From Paraburkholderia sp041321145 (GTDB lineage Bacteria; Pseudomonadota; Gammaproteobacteria; Burkholderiales; Burkholderiaceae): 64,000 nucleotides of DNA. Below, piece by piece: positions 34,393 through 43,277 of this stretch. The stretch covers positions 310,001-374,000 of the forward strand of contig NZ_JBGGWA010000005.1 of NCBI RefSeq assembly GCF_041321145.1. Direction: 5' to 3'. The stretch's first letter is position 1. The number at the start of each line of letters is the position of its first letter. The notes under the pieces were generated by a model that saw only the letters and a list, made by a program, of their open reading frames with translations, was not told the DNA's origin and searched no databases. The translations under genes were made by a program, and so were the position numbers.

Positions 34393-34490
34393 GCGGGTTC
34401 CGTTTGTCCGTGCATTTGTCGGTTGGCGTGCGGTCGATTATAGGGCCGAGCCGCCGCCGACAATATCCGGCCGAAGTCGCGATGGCGGCG

Positions 34491-35768
34491 TCAGTCAGCC
34501 GGCGGCGGCTCCGCGCTTGCCATTAACGTGCCGATGCGTGCCGGATTGAACGGCGGGCGCGGGACGGCGGCTTGCCAGCCGAAATACAGGCCGGCCGCCG
34601 CCCCGCAGATTCGTCCCTGGCACGCGCCCATCCCGCAGCGGGTATGCAGCTTGGCCTCGCGCCAATCCGCAAAGGCGCGGACTTCGCCGATACTGACGTC
34701 TTCGCAACGGCACAGCAGCGTGGCATCGTCGGGCGGTGTGCGCGCGGCGTCCGTGAGAGCAAAAGCCGCTTCGACGCGCCGACCGAAGCGCCGCCATCGC
34801 GCTCTTTGCGCGTGCAGCGCGGCGCGGCTTGCAGAGGCGCCGCTTGCCGCGAGGCCGGCGATCTCGCCTTCCACACCGGCCAGTTCCGCGCCGCCGACGC
34901 CCGTGCATTCGCCAGCCGCCAGCACGCCGTCCACCGAAGTCCGCTGCTCGCCTTCGACGACAATCTCTCCCGCGTCGTTGATCGCGCAGCCGAGCGCTTG
35001 CGCCAGCGTGATATTCGGCACGAGTCCATAGCCGCACGCGACACGGTCGCAATCGAGCGTCGACTCCCGGCGGCCGCGCCGGATGGTCACGCGCTCGACG
35101 CGGCCGTCGCCATGCGCTTGCCGCACGATGCTGCCGGTCCGATAACGCAGGCCCGCGAAGCCGCGCGTCAGGCCCACGGCTTGCCGCAACTTCGCGGGCT
35201 CCATCAACAGTGAGGCCCCAAAGCGCGCGACCTTGAGCGCCGAGGCCTGTTCCACCACCGCCACCACCTGCGCTCCGGCGGCGCGCGCGGTAGCGAGCGC
35301 GGCGATCAGCAAAGGGCCACTGCCCGCAATCACGATCCGCTCGCCGCGCACCGGCATGCCACCTTTGATGAGCGCCTGCAACGCGCCTGCACCGGTCACG
35401 CCGGGCAAGGTCCAGCCGGCGAATGGCAACAGCCGCTCGCGCGCGCCGGTCGCGAGGATCAAGCGCTCGTAGGTGACACTCACGCCGCCGTGCTCAACCG
35501 ATTCGAGCAGCAAGCCACGCGGACCCAGCGGCGCGATCACGCGAGTCGACGCAAACAGCGTGACGTTGCGCTGCCCGTTTAACGCAGCAAGCAGCGTGTG
35601 TAACCGGGCTTGCGGCGAATCGCCGGGGCCTTGCCGCCAGATTTGACCACCGGCGCGCGGATTGTCGTCGAGCAGCGCGACCGTGGCGCCTTCGCGCGCC
35701 GCCGCGTGTGCAGCGTTCAACCCGGCTGGACCGGCGCCTACCACGACGATGTTGAAGTGCCGGTTCAT
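34491..35768 (-). CDS. FAD/NAD(P)-binding subunit of heteromeric D-hydroxyproline dehydrogenase
   Basis: A 425-residue flavoprotein of the HcnB/sarcosine-oxidase-alpha-like group. The FAD motif is NIVVVGAGPAGLNAAHAAAREG; the second nucleotide motif is RIVIAGSGPLLIAALATARAAG. A C-terminal Cys cluster (TLLCRCEDVSIGEV; RCGMGACQGRICG) is typical of BFD-like iron-sulfur sites. Its ATG overlaps the 2Fe-2S gene stop (ATGA). With the 2Fe-2S protein and the DAO-like subunit, it should form a three-part dehydrogenase. Confidence 0.82.
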   Translation of the reverse strand: MNRHFNIVVVGAGPAGLNAAHAAAREGATVALLDDNPRAGGQIWRQGPGDSPQARLHTLLAALNGQRNVTLFASTRVIAPLGPRGLLLESVEHGGVSVTYERLILATGARERLLPFAGWTLPGVTGAGALQALIKGGMPVRGERIVIAGSGPLLIAALATARAAGAQVVAVVEQASALKVARFGASLLMEPAKLRQAVGLTRGFAGLRYRTGSIVRQAHGDGRVERVTIRRGRRESTLDCDRVACGYGLVPNITLAQALGCAINDAGEIVVEGEQRTSVDGVLAAGECTGVGGAELAGVEGEIAGLAASGASASRAALHAQRARWRRFGRRVEAAFALTDAARTPPDDATLLCRCEDVSIGEVRAFADWREAKLHTRCGMGACQGRICGAAAGLYFGWQAAVPRPPFNPARIGTLMASAEPPPAD

Positions 35769-36040
35769 CGCGCGCCCATGGTGTTGTGCGTACACACGAT
35801 CTGGCCTTCACGGCAAAGTGTCTGGCACGCCAGCGCGTGCGCGCGGCCATCGATCGTCACGCGGCACTCCTGGCATACGCCCATGCCGCAGAGCGCGGCA
35901 CGCGGCTGACCGCTGACCGAAGTCCGCATGGCGCTCACGCCCGCGATAACGAGCGCGGCAGCGACGGTCGTGCCGGCTTCGACCTCGATGCATCTATCGT
36001 CGATCGTCAGGCGGATAGGGGATGCGTGCGCGCTATGCAT
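35765..36040 (-). CDS. 2Fe-2S ferredoxin-like subunit of D-hydroxyproline dehydrogenase
   Basis: A 91-residue ferredoxin-like protein. Four Cys in the pattern ALCGMGVCQECRVTIDG and ALACQTLC suit a plant-type 2Fe-2S cluster. It resembles the HcnA/SoxD-like small subunits. The gene overlaps both neighbours (8 bases at its start, 4 at its end), so the three subunits are made together. It would carry electrons between the two flavin subunits. Confidence 0.87.
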   Translation of the reverse strand: MHSAHASPIRLTIDDRCIEVEAGTTVAAALVIAGVSAMRTSVSGQPRAALCGMGVCQECRVTIDGRAHALACQTLCREGQIVCTHNTMGAR

Positions 36041-37160
36041 GGGCGACCTTTTGCGCGAAACGGACCGGCAAGTAAGGCTCGACAGGGATCGGCGCGGCGC
36101 TCGCCATGATTTGCGCGGCGAGCAGCTTTGCGCTCGCCAGCGAGGTCGTCACGCCAAGGCCTTCGTGTCCGACAGCGAGCCACACGCCGGGCGCAAAATC
36201 GCCGGCCGGGCCGATCAACGGCAAACCATCAGGCGACGCCGCGCGAAAGCCGGTCCACGCGCGGATGCCGTTGAGCGTCGGCAGGACCGGCAGATAGCGC
36301 GCGGCGCGTTGCAGCATCTGAGCGAGCACCGGCATGTCGACGGCGGGATCGGTCGTGTCGAACTGACGCGACGAGCCGATCAGCAGTTGGCCTGTAGGCC
36401 GCGGTTGCGCATTGAACGCCACCGACGTGCCGGCCGCGTGATGCGCGCTCTTGATGTAGCCGAGTTCGAGCAGTTGATGGCGGATCAATGCGGGATAGCG
36501 GTCGGTGATCAGCAGATGGCCTTTCTTCGGTTGCAACGGCAACGACCGCAGCAATTGCTGCGCGCCCAGGCCATTGGCAACGATCACGTGCGCGGCGTGA
36601 ATGCGCTCGCCGTCCGCCAGCGTCACGCCGCCGGCGCTGATCGCGGAAACCGGCTTGCCCAACCGTACGCGGATATTCGCGGCGCATGGCGATTGCTTCA
36701 GCAGCCACTCGGCGACGGTGGGCGCATAGACAATGCTGTCGTGCTCGATTCGCAAGCCGCCCGCCAGCGACGCCGCCAGCGCCGGCTCGCACGCGCGCAA
36801 TTCGGCCGCGTCGAGCAGTTGCGCGGCGACACCCTGGGCTTCGAACGCGCCATGCATCGTGCGGGCGGCTTGCCATTCTTCATCGTCGGCTGCGACCCAT
36901 AATGTGCCGCAGCGCGCGAACGCGTCGCGCGTGCGCAGTTGCGGCGCGAGCGCCAGCCACAAGTCGCGCGAATAGCGGCTCAATGCAAATTCCGCCGGCG
37001 AGTCGTTCATCACGACGATATGGCCCATGCCCGCAGCCGTTGCGCCACCGCCAATGCCATGTGCGTCGAGCACCTCGACCTGCATGCCGAGCGTGGCCAG
37101 TTCAGCCGCGCAGGCCGCGCCGACAATGCCCGCCCCGACGATCAACGCGTCGGCCGTCAT
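36033..37160 (-). CDS. FAD-dependent catalytic subunit of D-hydroxyproline dehydrogenase (DAO family)
   Basis: A 375-residue DAO-superfamily flavoprotein: FAD motif DALIVGAGIVGAACAAELATLG near the N-terminus and LAVGHEGLGVTTSLASAKLLA near the C-terminus. The substrate domain includes GGGATAAGMGHIVVMNDSP. It overlaps the epimerase gene by four bases. In the family, this subunit oxidises cis-4-hydroxy-D-proline to the pyrroline carboxylate. Assignment depends on the neighbouring epimerase and deaminase as well as the fold. Confidence 0.83.
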   Translation of the reverse strand: MTADALIVGAGIVGAACAAELATLGMQVEVLDAHGIGGGATAAGMGHIVVMNDSPAEFALSRYSRDLWLALAPQLRTRDAFARCGTLWVAADDEEWQAARTMHGAFEAQGVAAQLLDAAELRACEPALAASLAGGLRIEHDSIVYAPTVAEWLLKQSPCAANIRVRLGKPVSAISAGGVTLADGERIHAAHVIVANGLGAQQLLRSLPLQPKKGHLLITDRYPALIRHQLLELGYIKSAHHAAGTSVAFNAQPRPTGQLLIGSSRQFDTTDPAVDMPVLAQMLQRAARYLPVLPTLNGIRAWTGFRAASPDGLPLIGPAGDFAPGVWLAVGHEGLGVTTSLASAKLLAAQIMASAAPIPVEPYLPVRFAQKVAHA

Positions 37161-38104
37161 GCCGTGCGGATGCCCCAGGCGAAAGGATCACGCTCGTCGA
37201 AACACAAGCGCCCTTCGGCCATGATGTGCGCGTGGCCGGTAATGGTCGGAATCACCGAGACGCCGTCGCCGGCGTGCCGATAGCTCGCCTCGAAGACGCT
37301 GCCGATGATGCTCTCCTGCCGCCACACCGCGTCTTCGGCGAGCTTGCCGTCGGCGGCGAGGCAGGCGACTTTCGCGCTCGTGCCGGTGCCACACGGCGAG
37401 CGGTCGTACGCATTGCCGGGACACAGGACGAAGTTGCGGCTGTCGATGCCGTCGCGTGAGCCAGGTTCGAACAGTTCGATGTGGTCGATCAAAGCGCCAT
37501 CCGCGCCGGTGACGTGCTGGGCGATCAGTGCATCGCGGATTGCCGCACTGAACGCGGTCAACTCGCCAATACGCGCCGCCTCCAGCCTGCGCCCATGTTC
37601 GGCGACAAGAAAGAACCAGTTGCCACCCCAGCCGATGTCGCCGCTCAATCTGCCGTAACCCGGCACGTCCACCTGCACGCCTTGCCGGTAGCGATACGCC
37701 GGCACGTTGCGCACCGCGGCACTACCGTCCTCGTTGAGCGTCGCCTCGACCACGCCGACCGGCGTCTCGATCCGATGACGCCCCGGCCCGATCCGCCCCA
37801 TATGCGCCAGCGAGACAACGAGGCCGATCGTGCCGTGCCCGCACATGCCGAGAAAGCCGACGTTGTTGAAGAAGATCACGCCGGCCGCGCAGGTGGGGTC
37901 GTCCGGCTCGCACAGCAGCGCGCCGACGACCACATCCGAACCGCGCGGTTCGGTGACGATGCCCGCGCGCCACTCGTCGAAATGCGTGCGGAACACGTCC
38001 AGACGTTGCGCCAGTGTGCCGCCGCCAAGGTCCGGGCCGCCCGACACCACCAGGCGGGTCGGTTCACCGCCGGTGTGCGAGTCGATGATGTCTAAGGTTT
38101 TCAT
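37157..38104 (-). CDS. lhpA: 4-hydroxyproline 2-epimerase
   Basis: A 315-residue proline racemase-family enzyme. The two catalytic Cys are present: Cys88 in LGMCGHGTIG and Cys238 in RSPCGTGTSAK. This pattern is the hydroxyproline epimerase type. It turns trans-4-hydroxy-L-proline into cis-4-hydroxy-D-proline. The start at 38104 (MKTLDIIDSHTGGEPTR) is preferred over an upstream frame to 38284. It leads a four-gene, tightly overlapping leftward unit, divergent from the deaminase gene. Confidence 0.92.
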   Translation of the reverse strand: MKTLDIIDSHTGGEPTRLVVSGGPDLGGGTLAQRLDVFRTHFDEWRAGIVTEPRGSDVVVGALLCEPDDPTCAAGVIFFNNVGFLGMCGHGTIGLVVSLAHMGRIGPGRHRIETPVGVVEATLNEDGSAAVRNVPAYRYRQGVQVDVPGYGRLSGDIGWGGNWFFLVAEHGRRLEAARIGELTAFSAAIRDALIAQHVTGADGALIDHIELFEPGSRDGIDSRNFVLCPGNAYDRSPCGTGTSAKVACLAADGKLAEDAVWRQESIIGSVFEASYRHAGDGVSVIPTITGHAHIMAEGRLCFDERDPFAWGIRTA

Positions 38105-38372
38105 GATCCACATGGTAGAAACGCCGGGCGCCGGAGTCTTGGTGTGCCTGCGCGTTGATTGTGACGATTTCGGCATAGTCGTTGCGCTCGTTCGGGAATG
38201 TCTTTGCCGCCTGAAACGGACCGCGCCCGAGCCCGCACCATACGCATCAGGCCAATGCAGGGTCGCCCGGCAGACCTTGCTCATGTGATCTCAACGCACT
38301 TTTCGCCCCATACTGAAATAGCCGCACGGTGCTGCATTGTCACGCCTACGGGCACAGGTGCTATGCTGAAAT

Positions 38373-38397
38373 CGTCATCCGTCACGCGTGAATGACG
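38373..38397. promoter_or_regulatory. Candidate operator in the divergent hydroxyproline promoter region
   Basis: The 356-base gap between the epimerase and deaminase genes holds CGTCAT (38373-38378) and ATGACG (38392-38397), an inverted pair that encloses the perfect palindrome TCACGCGTGA (38382-38391). The site is near the deaminase gene side. It could bind the PAS-AraC regulator or another factor. Nothing else was recognised in the gap. Confidence 0.45.
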
Positions 38398-38460
38398 CAA
38401 GACGACGGCATTTTCCCTGCTTACACTGCGCTTGGACTCATCACACTCAGGAGAGCAGTC

Positions 38461-39366
38461 GTGGCGCATATCTGGGAAGGCGTATTGCCCGCAGTCACCA
38501 CCAAGTTTCACGCGGATTTCAGCATAGACCGGGCATGGACCGGCAAGAATATCGAAGCGCAGATCGACGCGGGTGTGGACGGCATCATCGTGTGCGGATC
38601 GCTCGGCGAAGCGTCCACGCTCTCGCTCGACGAAAAGCTGCAAGTACTCGATATCGCGATCGATGCCGCTCGCGGCCGCGTACCGGTTTTGTTGACGATC
38701 GCAGAGAACAGCACACTCGATGCATGCCGCCAGGCCGAAGCCGGCAGCCGCCACGGCGCGGCCGGTTTCATGGTGCTGCCAGGGCTGCGCTATCTGTCCG
38801 ACCGGCGCGAAACGCTGCACCACTTCCGCAGCGTCGCCGATGCGAGCGCGCTGCCGCTGATGATCTATAACAATCCGCTCGCCTATGGCGTCGACATGAC
38901 GCCCGAGATGTTCGCGGAGATCGCCGACGAAACGAAAATCGTCGCGATCAAGGAATCATGCGGCGACGTGCGGCGTGTGACCGATCTCATCAACGTGGTC
39001 GGCGACCGCTTCGCGATTCTATGCGGGGTCGATAACCTCGCGATGGAAGCCATCCTGATGGGCGCGCATGGCTGGGTGGCCGGTCTCGTGTGCGCGTTTC
39101 CGCGCGAGACGGTGGTGATTTACAAGTTGCTGAAGGCAGGCCGGCTTGAAGAGGCCCGCGCGATCTATCGCTGGTTCGCGCCTTTGCTCGCGCTCGACGT
39201 CTCGTCGAAGCTGGTGCAGAACATCAAGTTGGCTGAAGTGATCGTCGGACTTGGCACGGAGCCGGTGCGGCCGCCGCGGCTGCCGTTGGCAGGAGATGAG
39301 CGCAAGGCTGTGGAGGCGTTGATCAGGCGGGCGATTGAAACGCGGCCGGCGTTGCCGCAGGTTTGA
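38461..39366 (+). CDS. lhpC: 1-pyrroline-4-hydroxy-2-carboxylate deaminase (DHDPS family)
   Basis: A 301-residue DHDPS-superfamily barrel starting IWEGVLPAVTTKFHADFSID. The Schiff-base Lys is in KIVAIKESCGDVRR, and the Tyr-containing stretch is LPLMIYNNPLAYG. It would deaminate the pyrroline product to alpha-ketoglutarate semialdehyde. GTG at 38461 is chosen because AGGAG lies at 38449-38453 and the family starts here. It is divergent from the epimerase gene, and together with it and the dehydrogenase it makes the hydroxyproline pathway nearly complete; the semialdehyde dehydrogenase is not in this window. Confidence 0.85.
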   Translation: MAHIWEGVLPAVTTKFHADFSIDRAWTGKNIEAQIDAGVDGIIVCGSLGEASTLSLDEKLQVLDIAIDAARGRVPVLLTIAENSTLDACRQAEAGSRHGAAGFMVLPGLRYLSDRRETLHHFRSVADASALPLMIYNNPLAYGVDMTPEMFAEIADETKIVAIKESCGDVRRVTDLINVVGDRFAILCGVDNLAMEAILMGAHGWVAGLVCAFPRETVVIYKLLKAGRLEEARAIYRWFAPLLALDVSSKLVQNIKLAEVIVGLGTEPVRPPRLPLAGDERKAVEALIRRAIETRPALPQV

Positions 39367-39422
39367 GGTGCTGTAAGTAGTTGACTTGAGCCGCTTTCGG
39401 GCACGGCGCGAGGGCGGTTGCA

Positions 39423-39486
39423 ACCGTCGCGACGGTGTAGCGGCGTAAGAAGCGGCGGATGTTACGTCGGGCGGCACGTGCCGCCC
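39423..39486. terminator. Palindromes in the convergent lhpC/response regulator gap
   Basis: Two perfect palindromes lie between convergent genes: ACCGTCGCGACGGT (39423-39436) and GGGCGGCACGTGCCGCCC (39469-39486). No T-run follows. They may act as hairpin 3' ends. Confidence 0.45.
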
Positions 39487-39502
39487 GCGACCCCAGGCGC
39501 GC

Positions 39503-40222
39503 TCAGGCCGCCTGCTTCTCCGCCCCCGCTTCGTCTTGCCGCAGATGCAGCAACCGATAACCGCTCTTGTACACCGGTTGCAGCCGGAATTCGTTTTGCG
39601 GCTCGATCTCGAGCAATAGCCGCAGGCGCGACACATGACTGTCGATCGTGCGGGTGAACTCGCGGAACTCGCGGCCCCACACCATCGCGAAGATATGATC
39701 ACGCGACATCACGCGGCCAATATTCGAAAAGAACAGCGACGCCAACCGGTATTGGGTACCCGATAACGGCACCGGCTGACCGCGCAGCATGACGAGCTGG
39801 CGACGCGCGTCGAAATGGTACGGGCCGACATCGAAGCTCGCGGCGCTGAAACGATCGGGATAGGCGCGGCGCAGCAGCGCCGTGACGCGTTCGCGGAACT
39901 CGCCCGGCCGCAGGGGCAGCGCGACATAGTCGTCCGCCCCGCTGGCAAAGGCGCGCACCACGCTTTCCTCCGACGTCTCCGCCGACGCGAACACGACCGG
40001 CAGACGGTCGCCGCCGACCGCGCGCACCGACCTCAAGACCTCGGCGCCGGACAGGCGCGCGCCCTGCCAATCCAGCACCAGAAGATCCACGGTGGAACGG
40101 GCGAGCGTTTTCGACATGGACAAGCCGTCGTCATAGGTCATACAGATATGGCTGGCGCTCATGAGGACCTTTTCGATCGACTGGCGCATGACCGGGTCAC
40201 GCTGAAGAATGGCAATGCGCAT
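39503..40222 (-). CDS. OmpR-family response regulator, atypical receiver
   Basis: A 239-residue regulator. The receiver (about 1-115) keeps a phosphoacceptor Asp51 (LLVLDWQGARLSG) but lacks the invariant Lys: the usual KP motif reads ALPLRP. Only one acidic residue is seen in the N-terminal pocket (QRDP). The C-terminal winged helix (about 140-230) reads LSGTQYRLASLFFSNIGRVMSRDHIFAMVWG, then TRTIDSHVSRLRLLLE. No histidine kinase is adjacent. The missing Lys suggests altered or phosphorylation-independent control. ATG at 40222 fits the start of the receiver. Confidence 0.85.
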   Translation of the reverse strand: MRIAILQRDPVMRQSIEKVLMSASHICMTYDDGLSMSKTLARSTVDLLVLDWQGARLSGAEVLRSVRAVGGDRLPVVFASAETSEESVVRAFASGADDYVALPLRPGEFRERVTALLRRAYPDRFSAASFDVGPYHFDARRQLVMLRGQPVPLSGTQYRLASLFFSNIGRVMSRDHIFAMVWGREFREFTRTIDSHVSRLRLLLEIEPQNEFRLQPVYKSGYRLLHLRQDEAGAEKQAA

Positions 40223-40561
40223 TGAATAACTCTTAACTGATAGCTCGGACGCGATTCTCAGAGGGACGCCCCCTCCATCCCATAGGAGCAATCCTAATTT
40301 GCATACCAATCGCCGCACTCCGACACCTGAGCGCGGCATTCCTACAGGCGACCGCTGCGGCTCGCACGGCGAACAGTCCGCGCAGGCCTGCCTTTCGTTG
40401 AAAAGAACACACCCGCATGCTCTCTTCGGCGAAACGCTTACGGGCTACTCGGCCTCGCCGCGCTCGGCGGCCCGTTTCGGCTGTTTTAGCTGTTGTCGGC
40501 GACATCGATACTTCACGTCACGCCGAAACATGTGCACGACGTCGGGCCTACGATGTATCAC

Positions 40562-42112
40562 ATGAACATTCCAAATACTCTCCCCTCACCCGCCCTCGGC
40601 CGCATTCTCGCGACGGTCAGCGTCGGCTTCGTCGTCACGCAACTCGACGTGACCATCGTCAACATCGCGCTGCCGAAGATCGGTGCGGACCTGCATGCGA
40701 ATGTCGCGGGGCTGCAATGGGTCGTCGACGCGTACACGCTCGCGTTCGCCGTGCTGATGCTTTCAGCAGGCGTGCTCGGCGACCGGCTTGGCACGCGGCG
40801 CATGTACGCCGGCGGCATCGTGCTGTTTGCGCTTGCGTCGCTCGCGTGCGGATTGGCGCTCGATGCCACCATGCTGGTCGCCGCGCGTGCGGTGCAAGGC
40901 ATCGGCGCGGCCGCCATGCTGCCGAACTCGCTGGCGCTGCTCAATCAGTCATACGGCCATGATCCGAAGCTCCGGGCGCGTGCAGTCGGCCTGTGGACCG
41001 CCGCGGGCGCGATTTCGATCGCGGCCGGACCGGTGGTCGGCGGCGTGCTGATCGCGGCGTTCGGCTGGCGCAGCATCTTTCTCGTCAATCTGCCGATTTG
41101 CGCAGCCGGTTTGCTGGCGACTTTAATCTGGGTGCCAAGGCCTGCCTCCGCGCGGAAAAACGCACGGCAAGCGGCTACGGTCAGAGTTAACGCTGGGGCT
41201 GGGGCTGGGGCTGGGGCTGGGGCTGGGGCTGGGGCTGGGGCTGGGGCTGGGGCTGGGGCTGGGGCCGAGCCAAGCCCGCGCGGTTTCGATCTGAGCGGCC
41301 AGTGTCTTGCGATCGTCGCGCTGACCGCGTTCGTCGCAGCAGTGATCGAATGGCGGCCGCTAGGGCTGAGCCATCCGCTCGTAACCGGCGGTTTCCTACT
41401 CGCGCTGATCGCAACCGGTGCCTTTATCGCCGTGGAATCGCGCGTCGCGACACCGATGCTGCCGCTCTCGCTATTCAGCACGCGCACCTTCAGCGCGGCG
41501 GTGCTGTTCGGCATCTGCGTGAATCTGACGTACTACGGCATGGTGTTCGTGCTGAGCCTTTATCTGCAGCGCGTACGCGGCTATACCCCGTTGCAGGCGG
41601 GCCTCGCATTTCTGCCGTTGACGGGCGGCTTTCTGCTCTCCAACGTGGCGAGCGGCTGGGTGGTCGGGCGCTTCGGCGTGCGTGTGCCGATGATCGCCGG
41701 GGCCATCACCGCGGGGCTCGGCTATGGCTTGCTGCATTTCGTCGACGCTGGCACGCCGCTCGTCGGCTTGCTGCTGCCGTTCCTGCTGATTCCGTCCGGC
41801 ATGGGCCTGGCAGTCCCGGCGATGACCACCGCCGTGCTGGCCTCCGTCGAAGCGAAGCGCGCGGGCACGGCGTCCGCCGTGCTGAATACCGCCCGGCAAG
41901 CAGGCGGCGCGGTAGGTGTGGCCGCCTTCGGCGCATTGGCGAGCGGCGCAGCCGCCACGCAGATCGTCTCGGGGATGCAGGCCGCGACGGCCGTCTCGGT
42001 CGGTTTGCTGGTGCTCGGTGGCGTGCTGAGCTGCTTCATGCATCCTGAACCGCACACACCGGCCTCGAAGCCGCGTAAGAGCGGCCCGGTTCAAGCCGGT
42101 AAATCACGCTGA
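40562..42112 (+). CDS. MFS drug:H+ antiporter-like transporter (DHA2, 14 helices)
   Basis: A 516-residue transporter of the EmrB/QacA type. Helix 1 has TQLDVTIVNIALPKIGADLH; the motif in helix 2-3 loop is GVLGDRLGTRRMYAGG; motif C-like GAISIAAGPVVGGVLIAAFGW follows. The loop near residues 211-235 contains an Ala-Gly repeat encoded by 12 copies of CTGGGG. It probably exports toxic compounds at the inner membrane; the substrate is unknown. ATG at 40562 is used; the ATG at 40553 is also in frame. The 339 bases upstream hold no recognised gene or clear promoter. Confidence 0.85.
   Translation: MNIPNTLPSPALGRILATVSVGFVVTQLDVTIVNIALPKIGADLHANVAGLQWVVDAYTLAFAVLMLSAGVLGDRLGTRRMYAGGIVLFALASLACGLALDATMLVAARAVQGIGAAAMLPNSLALLNQSYGHDPKLRARAVGLWTAAGAISIAAGPVVGGVLIAAFGWRSIFLVNLPICAAGLLATLIWVPRPASARKNARQAATVRVNAGAGAGAGAGAGAGAGAGAGAGAGAEPSPRGFDLSGQCLAIVALTAFVAAVIEWRPLGLSHPLVTGGFLLALIATGAFIAVESRVATPMLPLSLFSTRTFSAAVLFGICVNLTYYGMVFVLSLYLQRVRGYTPLQAGLAFLPLTGGFLLSNVASGWVVGRFGVRVPMIAGAITAGLGYGLLHFVDAGTPLVGLLLPFLLIPSGMGLAVPAMTTAVLASVEAKRAGTASAVLNTARQAGGAVGVAAFGALASGAAATQIVSGMQAATAVSVGLLVLGGVLSCFMHPEPHTPASKPRKSGPVQAGKSR
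41193..41264 (+). repeat. Hexanucleotide tandem repeat (CTGGGG)12
   Basis: Twelve uninterrupted copies of CTGGGG (72 bases) lie inside the MFS gene. The unit encodes alternating Ala and Gly and does not change frame when units are gained or lost. The region lies in the central cytoplasmic loop of the transporter. The G4 runs could also form a G-quadruplex. Confidence 0.95.
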
Positions 42113-42200
42113 TCCCCCCATCGCTTTGCCACGCGCAAATCGGCAAATCGGCGAAGGGGCAAATCGCCTTAAGTGTCTTCGCCGCTTTGCCTTGAGCGCA

Positions 42201-42245
42201 AAAAACAACCCCCAGAGGTGTTCACGCACCTTGGGGGTTGTTTTA
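42201..42245. terminator. Strong bidirectional terminator
   Basis: An 18-pair stem with one bulged base (arms 42202-42220 and 42227-42244, 6-base loop) is flanked by A-runs on the left and T-runs on the right. It ends the MFS gene on the plus strand and the small gene unit on the minus strand. Confidence 0.9.
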
Positions 42246-42298
42246 ACGGCAACACGACGATAGCAGGCGGTCAATAACGCTCAAAGCCGCCGCACGGC

Positions 42299-42571
42299 TT
42301 ACAACGACGCTTCCTGAATCGTGCCGGTATCGATTGCGCGCTCGATCAGCCCTTCGTTTTGCGCTTTGGCGATCGCGTCGGCGATCAGTTTTTCCGGCTC
42401 CTCGATCTCGGCCTTGATCGTGCTGATGAGGCCGGACGCATCCAGGATCACCAGCGTTTTCGCCGAATCGGCGAGACTGATGATGACACGATGCGGCGTA
42501 GGCCCCTCGCCGAGACTCGCGCACAACTGCGTAGCCTTGCCACCAATGGTTTGCTCAAAACTTTGAATCAT
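42299..42571 (-). CDS. Small conserved-looking protein of unknown function
   Basis: A 90-residue soluble, acidic protein that I do not recognise. It begins MIQSFEQTIGGKATQL and has mixed strand/helix character (HRVIISLADSAKTLVILDASG, then EEPEKLIADAIAKAQNEGL). GGGAG lies 7-11 bases upstream of the ATG. It follows the DoxX-like gene by 64 bases on the same strand and may be co-transcribed with it. The strong terminator at 42201-42245 would end the unit. Confidence 0.65.
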   Translation of the reverse strand: MIQSFEQTIGGKATQLCASLGEGPTPHRVIISLADSAKTLVILDASGLISTIKAEIEEPEKLIADAIAKAQNEGLIERAIDTGTIQEASL

Positions 42572-42635
42572 TATTTGCTCCCTTGATTACAGCCAGAATC
42601 AAAAGCGAACGACACGAACGACCTCAACTGCGCCC

Positions 42636-43067
42636 TCAGAGACTCAGCCCGCTGCGTGGCGCCCGCGCACCGTCGATACTGATACGGCCTGCTCCGGTCA
42701 CGAACAGCAGGAGGAAACCACCGGCGATGCCGATGTTCTTCCAGAAGTGGATCACCATGTCGCGTTGCAATGCGGGATCGGTGACGTTCCAGAAATCGTG
42801 GCCCAGCACCGCGGTCGCCACGGTGTAGGCGGCCATGATGAGCGCGAGCGGGCGGACCTTGAAACCGACGATCAGCAGCAAACCGCCAAGTGCTTCGACC
42901 GCTATCGCAATCGGCCCGGCAACCTGCACGAACGGCACACCCTTCGAATGCAGATAGCCCACGAAGCCCGCATAGCCCAGCAGTTTCATCACGCCGCCCC
43001 ACAGAAACAGCACCGCAAGGGCAATACGCGCGATGAGAATAACGCCGGAATCGACGGGACGCGTCAT
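42636..43067 (-). CDS. DoxX-family membrane protein
   Basis: A 143-residue inner-membrane protein with four predicted helices, starting near VILIARIALAVLFLWGGVMK. The DoxX pattern includes KLLGYAGFVGYLHSKGVP and GPIAIAVEALGGLLLIVGFKVRPLAL. The ATG at 43067 follows GGAG 9-12 bases upstream; an earlier frame start at 43148 adds residues that do not fit. DoxX proteins are linked to redox or thiol stress; the exact function is uncertain. Confidence 0.87.
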   Translation of the reverse strand: MTRPVDSGVILIARIALAVLFLWGGVMKLLGYAGFVGYLHSKGVPFVQVAGPIAIAVEALGGLLLIVGFKVRPLALIMAAYTVATAVLGHDFWNVTDPALQRDMVIHFWKNIGIAGGFLLLFVTGAGRISIDGARAPRSGLSL

Positions 43068-43277
43068 GAGGGGCTCCAGTAAATGAATAAGCAGCAGACC
43101 CGGCCGGGCGGCCGCAGTTCCCCGCTTTGCTCCTGAGAATATGTGCATTGCCCGCTATTTCCAAGCTCGGGCCGAACTAACGGCGCAATGTGCGCCGCAT
43201 TGCGGGAAGAAAAAAGGGGCTTTGAGCGCTCCGGCGAGCGCGCGGTTCGCTCTCCCGTGCCGGGATTGCCGCCGTGC

